A DNA stretch of 15,044 nt from Gammaproteobacteria bacterium (GTDB lineage Bacteria; Pseudomonadota; Gammaproteobacteria; Acidiferrobacterales; SZUA-150). The position numbers and the translations under genes are program-made. This document shows positions 7,510-15,044 of this stretch, in pieces (position 1 is the first letter of the stretch; each line of letters opens with the position of its first letter). The notes under the pieces were generated by a model that worked only from the letters and a program-made list of their open reading frames with translations, did no database searches and was not told the origin of the DNA. The DNA lies in NCBI GenBank assembly GCA_029880755.1, contig JAOUNW010000040.1, positions 1-15,044 on the forward strand. The letters run 5' to 3'.

Positions 7510-8288
7510 TACAGAGATGTGAGCTCCACTGGGTTACCGGATCGCATTACGACGACTGAGTGATCGGAAACAGCTTGCCATCCTGAGGAGGGGGTGAGTT
7601 TCTCCGATGCAATCAATGAAGCACCCGGGTAATCCTGATCGGTGCTTGTGTAATATAAGGTAGGACATTCTCCATTTAGCGCGTGTCGTACAGCGGTGAT
7701 AGATTGTTTGTCGGCGATAACAATATTAAGCAATGCCTTTTTGTCACCCAACTGGTTCTCGATTTCCGTTAGCATTTGTCTGATGCCGTCAGAAATGGAG
7801 TAGGCGGCATTCTCTTTCATGATTTGCCGGAACAACGCGAACAAGTGTTCAGAGTCGGTAGTGCCGCGAATATGGCAATCAATTTCCGGTGCCAGGCGGC
7901 ATCGGACCCAATGGCGCAGGTTTAGGGCAAAGTCCTTGATGTATCCGTTGTGCAAAAAAATGTATTGATCATCATTGAAGGGTTGGGTGTTGGCATGACT
8001 GACATCTGAACTGAGTGTGGCGCTGCGCACATTGGCCAGCCACATATCTGTTGACAAGGTGCGTGCCAAAGCGGGCAGGTTGGGGTCTGTCCAAATGGGC
8101 ATAGGATTGGCATAGGCTGCTGGGACTCCGTTCTGATCAAACCAGCCAAAACCGTATCCGTCCGCATTGAGTTTGCCCTCACGCATTTCCTGTGGTCCCC
8201 AGGACTGGCGCATCAAGCTATGGGCAGGATGCAATAGCAGTTTCTCCAATGAGATTTCCGGACCCAGGTATGTAGCAAGTCTGCACAT
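7509..8288 (-). CDS. egtC: EgtC-type class II glutamine amidotransferase (gamma-glutamyl hercynylcysteine sulfoxide hydrolase)
   Basis: A 259-residue N-terminal-nucleophile amidohydrolase. In the mycobacterial pathway EgtC removes glutamate from gamma-glutamyl-hercynylcysteine sulfoxide. I set the start at ATG 8288 because it yields MCRLATYLGP, placing the nucleophile Cys at position 2, where Met removal exposes it. Family blocks follow: NADGYGFGWF, ANVRSATLS, NTQPF, FLHNGYIKDF and GTTDSEHLFALF, typical of class II glutaminase folds and of EgtC in particular. No convincing ribosome site precedes the ATG. A small ORF stops 4 bases upstream, so coupling or a weak start is possible. The gene overlaps egtB by one base and they surely share a message. 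Alternative reading: a generic YafJ-like amidotransferase, made less likely by the egt neighbours. Confidence 0.87.
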   Translation of the reverse strand: MCRLATYLGPEISLEKLLLHPAHSLMRQSWGPQEMREGKLNADGYGFGWFDQNGVPAAYANPMPIWTDPNLPALARTLSTDMWLANVRSATLSSDVSHANTQPFNDDQYIFLHNGYIKDFALNLRHWVRCRLAPEIDCHIRGTTDSEHLFALFRQIMKENAAYSISDGIRQMLTEIENQLGDKKALLNIVIADKQSITAVRHALNGECPTLYYTSTDQDYPGASLIASEKLTPSSGWQAVSDHSVVVMRSGNPVELTSL

Positions 8289-8292
8289 GGGT

Positions 8293-8502
8293 TCATGATA
8301 CCGGATTAAGGATTTTAGCAACAACCGAAAGCAAGACTATGGCAGCACCGGGAAGGCATACCCATAGTGGCAATAGGTTTTTGTAGAGATAGACGGCTAT
8401 TGATAGTAGATCATTGCCTTTATAGCTCACGTAGCATGCGTTAGTATTGGTTAGTCCCCGCATGCATTTTTTCGCCAAATGAAACATACGACAGCATGCC
8501 AT
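8293..8502 (-). CDS. Possible small membrane protein or leader ORF upstream of egtC
   Basis: An ATG-started frame of 69 codons lies in the egtC/egtD intergenic region, in the egtC direction, with its TGA stop 4 bases before the egtC start. The predicted peptide has a basic, Cys-containing N-terminal half (MACCRMFHLAKKC...) and a hydrophobic stretch near the end (LLPLWVCLPGAAIVLLSVVA) that could span a membrane. Against it: only a weak GGAT precedes the ATG, codon use is richer in A-ending codons than in neighbouring genes, and I recognise no family. It could be translated to help start egtC, which lacks a clear ribosome site, or it could be chance. Confidence 0.2.
   Translation of the reverse strand: MACCRMFHLAKKCMRGLTNTNACYVSYKGNDLLSIAVYLYKNLLPLWVCLPGAAIVLLSVVAKILNPVS
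8400..8426 (+). promoter_or_regulatory. Weak candidate sigma-70 promoter for egtD
   Basis: TTGATA (8400-8405; five of six matches to TTGACA) is followed after 15 bases by TATAGC (8421-8426; four of six to TATAAT). The spacing is shorter than the ideal 17. If real, transcription would start near 8433, and the egtD leader of about 120 bases would begin with the hairpin at 8434-8465. This is a pattern match only. Confidence 0.25.
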
Positions 8503-8506
8503 GTGA
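8427..8506. repeat. Long imperfect dyad with three GCATGC palindromes in the egt control region
   Basis: The arms 8427-8439 (TCACGTAGCATGC) and 8494-8506 (GCATGCCATGTGA) are complementary at 12 of 13 positions, counting one G-U and one A-C mismatch. GCATGC occurs at 8434, 8460 and 8494, all within this segment, and GTTAGT is repeated at 8440 and 8450, exactly 10 bases apart. The segment could be an operator array between divergent genes or an RNA structure in the egtD leader. Confidence 0.4.
8434..8472 (+). terminator. Terminator-like hairpin in the egtD leader
   Basis: GCATGCG (8434-8440) pairs perfectly with CGCATGC (8459-8465) around an 18-base loop, and A plus six Ts (8467-8472) follow directly. 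On the + strand this resembles an intrinsic terminator sitting 80 bases before the egtD start, as in attenuators. The 7-bp stem and large loop make it weak. Confidence 0.3.
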
Positions 8507-8552
8507 TCCAGTAACACAGAATTGTCATGAATAGGCACACGGAGGAAGAATA

Positions 8553-9584
8553 ATGAATTGTGAAGAACAAATCCTGATTGATACTTCACGAATTCAGGTT
8601 TGCGCAGTGAATAATAAGCCGGTTTATGCTGATCTTGCTCAGGACGTGCGGGATGGGCTGATGCGTTTCCCCAAAGAACTGCCGCCGAAATATTTTTACG
8701 ATGAGCAGGGATCCCGTCTATTTGATCAAATATGCAATACGCCGGAGTATTACCAGACTCGCACCGAGAGCTTATTACTTCGCACTCATGCTGTGGACAT
8801 TATCGACCAGACATTACCAGAGTTGATAGTTGAGTTAGGCAGCGGAGCCTCTAGGAAAACAAAGCACTTGCTGGATGCCTGTCACCGTACGAATATTTAT
8901 CCGGTATATCAGCCTGTGGACATTTGTGGCGAGATGATCGTTGATGCTGGTAACCGGCTGCTGGATCACTATGATTGGCTGGAGATCAAGGGGATTGTGG
9001 GCGACTACTGCACTAACCTGCCGGTAATGGCGGACCATGCGGCATCGCGTCTGTTCGTATTTCTAGGCGGTACCCTGGGAAATTTTGATGATTGTGAAGC
9101 GCGGGATTTTCTGCAGACATTGCGCTCCACCATGAACAGTAACGACTGGTTGCTTATTGGAATAGACCGTGTCAAAGATGTTGATGTGCTCAATGCTGCC
9201 TACAATGACGCCAACGGGTATACAGCCGCCTTTAACCGAAATGTGTTATCGGTAATCAATCGTGAATTGTCGGCCTGCTTTAATCCGGATGCGTTTCAAC
9301 ATGAAGCCTGGTTTAACGAATCCAAGTCTCGTATCGAAATGCATCTGCGTTCCAGAAAGGAACAGGAAGTACTTATTTCTGATCTGGACCTAAATATCGA
9401 ATTTTCAGAGAACGAGAGTATTCTTACCGAAATCAGCCGCAAGTTTACTTTGGAGAATTTCTCGGCGTTGCTCTCGCAAAATGGTTTTGAGCTGCACAAT
9501 CATTACGAACCGGGTAACGGATATTTCTCGCTGATACTGGCGCGACCGTCAACGAACTTGCCAAGCCCCGCGTTTATCGATTAA
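8553..9584 (+). CDS. egtD: L-histidine N-alpha-methyltransferase EgtD
   Basis: This SAM-dependent enzyme adds three methyl groups to the alpha-amino nitrogen of histidine to give hercynine, the first step of ergothioneine synthesis. The 343-residue protein has the family landmarks in order: PPKYFYDEQGSRLFDQI and TPEYYQTRTE (44-72), the SAM motif ELGSGASRKT (94-103), PVDIC with Asp123, GDY (150-152), LGGTLGNF (171-178), ANGYTAAFNRN (220-230) and IEMHLRS (261-267). ILTEISRKF (290-298) carries the Glu-x-Ser pair that, as I recall, contacts the histidine imidazole in the mycobacterial enzyme. A strong ribosome site, GGAGGA at 8541-8546, precedes the ATG. The gene diverges from egtCB across a 264-base region and is followed after 36 bases by an MFS transporter gene. 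Confidence 0.94.
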   Translation: MNCEEQILIDTSRIQVCAVNNKPVYADLAQDVRDGLMRFPKELPPKYFYDEQGSRLFDQICNTPEYYQTRTESLLLRTHAVDIIDQTLPELIVELGSGASRKTKHLLDACHRTNIYPVYQPVDICGEMIVDAGNRLLDHYDWLEIKGIVGDYCTNLPVMADHAASRLFVFLGGTLGNFDDCEARDFLQTLRSTMNSNDWLLIGIDRVKDVDVLNAAYNDANGYTAAFNRNVLSVINRELSACFNPDAFQHEAWFNESKSRIEMHLRSRKEQEVLISDLDLNIEFSENESILTEISRKFTLENFSALLSQNGFELHNHYEPGNGYFSLILARPSTNLPSPAFID

Positions 9585-9620
9585 ATGTGAGCATACTGTC
9601 ACTTAAATAAAAATAATTAC

Positions 9621-10964
9621 TTGGCAAAACACTCCTCTCAGCAAAACAGCCCGGAAGCCATAACAGATGCCCTCGCTCCACGACGAGAGATATTTGCCTG
9701 GGCTATGTTCGATTTTGCCAACTCAGGCTATACCACTGTTGTTCTAACGGCTGTTTTCAATGCCTATTTTGTCAGCACCATTGCCGGTGGTCCAGGTGGT
9801 TTTGATCAGGGCAGCGCGACATTTCTCTGGACCATTACACTCGCTATTGCCAATGGCCTGGTTTTGTTGAGTTCGCCGGTGATTGGCGCCATTGCTGATT
9901 TCCGCGCAGACAAAAAACGATTTTTGCTGATTACCGCCATTGGTTGTGTGACAGCCACGGCATTGTTGGCGCTGACCGGTCCCGGAGATGTGTTGTGGGT
10001 GATGGTGCTATTGATCATTTCCAATTTTATGTTTGCCTCGGGTGAAGGACTGATCGCCTCATTTTTGCCCGAACTCGCGCCGCAAAAAGATATGGGGCGG
10101 ATTTCCGGTTATGGCTGGACTCTGGGCTATATCGGAGGCTTGTTGGTGTTGGGTGTGTGCCTGGCCTATGTTACCTGGGCGCAGGCACAGGGCCATGAGG
10201 CCAGCAGCTATGTGCCGGTTACTCTGGTCATTACCGCAGCCGCCTTTGCTATTGCCGCCACACCCACTTTTCTATGGATGAAGGAACGGGCGCAACCTAG
10301 CCCGCTTCCTGTGGGCCAGGGGTACGTGCGCATTGGTTTCTCTCGACTAAGGCATACCTGGTTGCGTGCACATCATTATCAGGACCTGTTTCGTTTCCTG
10401 ATTACGTTGGCAGTGTTTTATTGCGGTATTCACACAGTAGTGGTGCTCGCTGCCATTTATGCGCAGCAGGTGATGCAATTCAGCACCCAGGACATTTTGT
10501 TTTTGGTTCTTATTGTCAATATTACTGCGGCCTTGGGCGCCTTTGGTTTTGGCTATCTGCAGGACCAGCTAGGATCCGTCAGGACATTGTTGTTGACGCT
10601 GGTTATCTGGCTGGCAGCGCTGGTTATCGCCTTTTTTTCCGAGAGCCGTACTGAGTTTTGGGTGGCAGCCAATATGATAGGCGTGGCCATGGGCTCCAGT
10701 CAGTCAGCGGGACGCGCCTTGGTGGGTCAGTTTTCACCACCGGGCAGGTCTGCCGAATTTTTTGGTTTGTGGGGTCTCGCCACCCGAACCGCCGCTATTT
10801 TTGGGCCGCTCAGCTATGGTTTTGTCACTTATGTTACGCAGGGTAATCACAGGGCCGCCATTGCTTCCACAACCGTGTTTTTTATTGTGGGCATCGTGTT
10901 GCTGTTAACCGTGAACGAGTCCCGGGGGCGCAAGGCCGCCTATAATAATAGTTCTGGTGATTAA
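9621..10964 (+). CDS. UMF1-type MFS transporter
   Basis: A 447-residue inner-membrane transporter of the major facilitator superfamily, Atg22/UMF1 branch, with about twelve hydrophobic helices. The N-terminal REIFAWAMFDFANSGYTTVV (about 23-42) is the typical opening of this branch. SSPVIGAIADFRADKKR gives the cytoplasmic loop 2-3 with an MFS-like basic turn, and GFGYLQDQLG gives the matching loop in the second half. The start is TTG at 9621: the frame has no ATG or GTG between the upstream TGA and this codon, and the first ATG (9705) would cut into helix 1. No clear ribosome site is seen. It is 36 bases downstream of egtD with no terminator, so it may be part of the egtD message. Substrate is unknown; export or import of ergothioneine is a location-based guess. 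Confidence 0.85.
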   Translation: MAKHSSQQNSPEAITDALAPRREIFAWAMFDFANSGYTTVVLTAVFNAYFVSTIAGGPGGFDQGSATFLWTITLAIANGLVLLSSPVIGAIADFRADKKRFLLITAIGCVTATALLALTGPGDVLWVMVLLIISNFMFASGEGLIASFLPELAPQKDMGRISGYGWTLGYIGGLLVLGVCLAYVTWAQAQGHEASSYVPVTLVITAAAFAIAATPTFLWMKERAQPSPLPVGQGYVRIGFSRLRHTWLRAHHYQDLFRFLITLAVFYCGIHTVVVLAAIYAQQVMQFSTQDILFLVLIVNITAALGAFGFGYLQDQLGSVRTLLLTLVIWLAALVIAFFSESRTEFWVAANMIGVAMGSSQSAGRALVGQFSPPGRSAEFFGLWGLATRTAAIFGPLSYGFVTYVTQGNHRAAIASTTVFFIVGIVLLLTVNESRGRKAAYNNSSGD

Positions 10965-10967
10965 AGC

Positions 10968-10996
10968 TTGTGTCCTGATTGGTCGTCACCTATAGA
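10968..10996 (+). promoter_or_regulatory. Weak candidate promoter for the dehydrogenase gene
   Basis: TTGTGT (10968-10973) and TATAGA (10991-10996) are separated by 17 bases in the 83-base gap before the dehydrogenase gene. The -35 box matches only its TTG half. Transcription would start near 11003, giving a leader of about 45 bases. Confidence 0.25.
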
Positions 10997-11047
10997 TTTA
11001 ATTAAGACTCCCAATCCACTGACAATAATTAACAAAAGGAAGCATCC

Positions 11048-12457
11048 ATGGAACGCCTGAGTTTTCGTCAAAGTGTCGACCGCATGGTAGATCGCGCCCT
11101 GGCGGTGATGGAGCTTGATCCAGGCACGGCAGCGGCCATCAAGGCCTGCAACTCGGTATTGCAGGTGAAATTCCCAGTCAAGATTCGTGGCCAGATACAG
11201 GTATTTACCGGCTGGCGTGCCGTGCACAGTACCCACCGCTTGCCGTCAAAAGGCGGTATTCGCTATGCGCCCTATGTCAATCAGGATGAAATCGAGGCCC
11301 TGGCGGCGTTAATGACCTATAAGTGCGCCATTGTTGATATTCCGTTTGGCGGCTCGAAAGGGGGGTTGTTGATCGACCCCAGTAAGTACGATCGCGATGA
11401 GATGCAGTTGATTACTCGGCGCTTTACTGTGGAGCTGGTACGAAAAGGTTTTCTGAGTCCATCAACAAATGTACCGGCACCGGATATGGGTACCGGCCAA
11501 CGGGAAATGGCCTGGATCGCCGATACCTACAAACATCTGTTTCCCGATGATATCAATCACATGGCCTGTGTTACCGGTAAACCAGTTCAGCATGGTGGTA
11601 TACGCGGGCGTGAAGAGGCGACCGGACGCGGCGTGCAATATGCCTTGCAGGAATTTTTCCGCCATCCCGACGCTGTCAAGCGTGTTGGATTGAGTGGTGG
11701 CCTGGACGGCAAGCGTGTGGTCATTCAGGGGCTGGGTAATGTGGGTTATCACGCCGCCAAGTTTTTGTCGGAAGAAGATGGCATCAAAGTTATTGCCGTG
11801 ATTGAGCGTGACGGTGTGTTGATGAACGATGATGGCCTGGTTATTGAAGAGGTTTATCGTCATTTGGTTGAGAATAAAACCATTCTGGGTTATCCCAATG
11901 CCAGTTTTGACGAAAATGGCAAGAAGGCCCTGGAGCTGGAATGCGATATTTTAATCCCGGCAGCCATGGAGGAACAAATCACCAGCGACAATGCCGGACG
12001 CATTCAGGCAAAGCTGGTGGCGGAGGCGGCCAACGGACCTGTTACTTATGAAGCCGATGAAATTCTGCGCGAGCGGGGGATCGGTATACTGCCCGATGCC
12101 TTTATGAATGCCGGCGGTGTGGCTGTATCTTATTTTGAATGGATTCGCAATTTGTCTCATATCCGTTTCGGGCGTATGCACCGACGCCACGACGAATTGC
12201 GCCGGCACCAGTATGCGGCTCTTCTGGAGGAACATACGGGTACGGTCATTTCCGACAAGATCAGAAACAAGATTGTGCGTGGCGCCGATGAGATTGATCT
12301 GGTGCGCTCCGGCCTGGACGACACCATGCGCTCCGGTTTTCAGCAGATACAGGAGGTGTATGAAACTAATGATAAGGTTAATGATTACCGAACTGCGGCA
12401 TTTGTCATTGCCATCGACAAGATTTCACGTTCCTATCTTGATCTGGGTATCTATTAG
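11048..12457 (+). CDS. Glu/Leu/Phe/Val dehydrogenase (probable glutamate dehydrogenase)
   Basis: A cytosolic dehydrogenase expected to interconvert glutamate and 2-oxoglutarate plus ammonia. The active-site blocks are LPSKGGIRYAP (Lys68), YKCAIVDIPFGGSKGG (Lys92, Lys104) and VPAPDMGTG (Asp146), followed by the dinucleotide-binding GLGNVG (228-233). Glu253 lies near the end of the second beta strand, which usually favours NAD+ over NADP+; this is inference. At 469 residues it is longer than the common 410-450. The extra length lies near the C-terminus, in an Arg/His-rich helical stretch (FGRMHRRHDELRRHQYAALL, about 375-394) and its surroundings. AAGGAAG at 11036-11042 is a good ribosome site. 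Both neighbours are on the same strand, but it probably has its own promoter. Leucine or valine specificity cannot be excluded from sequence alone. Confidence 0.88.
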   Translation: MERLSFRQSVDRMVDRALAVMELDPGTAAAIKACNSVLQVKFPVKIRGQIQVFTGWRAVHSTHRLPSKGGIRYAPYVNQDEIEALAALMTYKCAIVDIPFGGSKGGLLIDPSKYDRDEMQLITRRFTVELVRKGFLSPSTNVPAPDMGTGQREMAWIADTYKHLFPDDINHMACVTGKPVQHGGIRGREEATGRGVQYALQEFFRHPDAVKRVGLSGGLDGKRVVIQGLGNVGYHAAKFLSEEDGIKVIAVIERDGVLMNDDGLVIEEVYRHLVENKTILGYPNASFDENGKKALELECDILIPAAMEEQITSDNAGRIQAKLVAEAANGPVTYEADEILRERGIGILPDAFMNAGGVAVSYFEWIRNLSHIRFGRMHRRHDELRRHQYAALLEEHTGTVISDKIRNKIVRGADEIDLVRSGLDDTMRSGFQQIQEVYETNDKVNDYRTAAFVIAIDKISRSYLDLGIY

Positions 12458-12510
12458 CCCGGCTCGTAGCGCCTCTTTGATGGGATAACCCGCCTCATTT
12501 CGGCTGTTAT

Positions 12511-12539
12511 CTTGAAAATCACTTTTCCCTGCCCCATCT
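12511..12539 (+). promoter_or_regulatory. Sigma-32 (RpoH) heat-shock promoter for clpB
   Basis: CTTGAAA at 12511-12517 and CCCCATCT at 12532-12539 are separated by 14 bases. This is an exact match to the sigma-32 consensus CTTGAAA, spacer, CCCCATnT. Transcription should start near 12546, leaving a leader of about 34 bases before the clpB ATG. An A5/T5 pairing (12551-12555 with 12562-12566) lies just upstream of the ribosome site and could make a small heat-labile hairpin, though it is weak. Confidence 0.93.
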
Positions 12540-12579
12540 AGAAAACTAGCAAAAAGACTAATTTTTCAGGGGTTCCGCT

Positions 12580-15044
<2,465 letters not shown>

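Noticed and set aside
6358..8288. Ovothiol (OvoA) or selenoneine (SenA/SenB) locus.
   Set aside because: OvoA would carry a fused C-terminal methyltransferase, and a selenoneine cluster would carry SenB and usually SelD. Instead EgtC and EgtD are next to EgtB.
7509..8324. A longer egtC reading from a TTG at 8324 that adds 12 residues.
   Set aside because: It would bury the nucleophile Cys, which must be residue 2 after Met removal. The start at 8288 gives MCRLATYLGP exactly.
8503..8589. Upstream extension of the small ORF through the egtD start region.
   Set aside because: It relies on a non-ATG start inside egtD and runs antisense to the egtD ribosome site. Only the ATG-started part up to 8502 is worth listing.
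12458..12510. Intrinsic terminator after the dehydrogenase gene.
   Set aside because: Only 3-bp stems can be formed and there is no T-run.

Overview
The window reads as chromosomal DNA of a gammaproteobacterium. rluD, pgeF and clpB are all present; in Escherichia coli and Pseudomonas these three are close neighbours in that order. Proteins such as RluD, ClpB and the GcvR-like regulator align well, from memory, with gammaproteobacterial versions. I cannot name the genus. Genes are tightly packed and intact. I see no rRNA, tRNA, insertion sequence, CRISPR array or phage gene, and no gene-free stretch longer than about 265 bases.

Layout. Bases 1-3558 (+ strand): the 3' part of rluD (23S rRNA pseudouridine synthase), pgeF (YfiH-type multicopper-like/purine nucleoside enzyme), a ZIP metal transporter, a two-ACT-domain GcvR-like protein and a peptide deformylase. 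Bases 3543-8288 (- strand): a run with short gaps, read in the order egtC, egtB, AGCS-type amino-acid:Na+ symporter, nadC, and a small secreted DsrE-like protein. The 3' end of the last gene overlaps the deformylase gene tail to tail. Bases 8289-8552: a divergent control region. Bases 8553-10964 (+): egtD, then a UMF1-type MFS transporter. Bases 11048-12457 (+): a Glu/Leu/Phe/Val-type dehydrogenase. Bases 12580-15044 (+): clpB, running off the end and preceded by a near-perfect sigma-32 heat-shock promoter.

The most distinctive content is an ergothioneine locus. EgtD trimethylates histidine. EgtB, a non-heme iron sulfoxide synthase, joins hercynine to a thiol. EgtC is an N-terminal-nucleophile amidohydrolase that removes the gamma-glutamyl group. 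egtCB and egtD are transcribed divergently. Their shared 264-bp region has three GCATGC palindromes, a terminator-like hairpin ahead of egtD, a competing long dyad, and a small ORF with a predicted membrane segment just upstream of egtC. No EgtE-type lyase or EgtA is present. Two membrane transporters flank the locus and are candidates for moving substrate or product. The remaining genes are housekeeping or general metabolism, and about 11 kb of them sit between pgeF and clpB.
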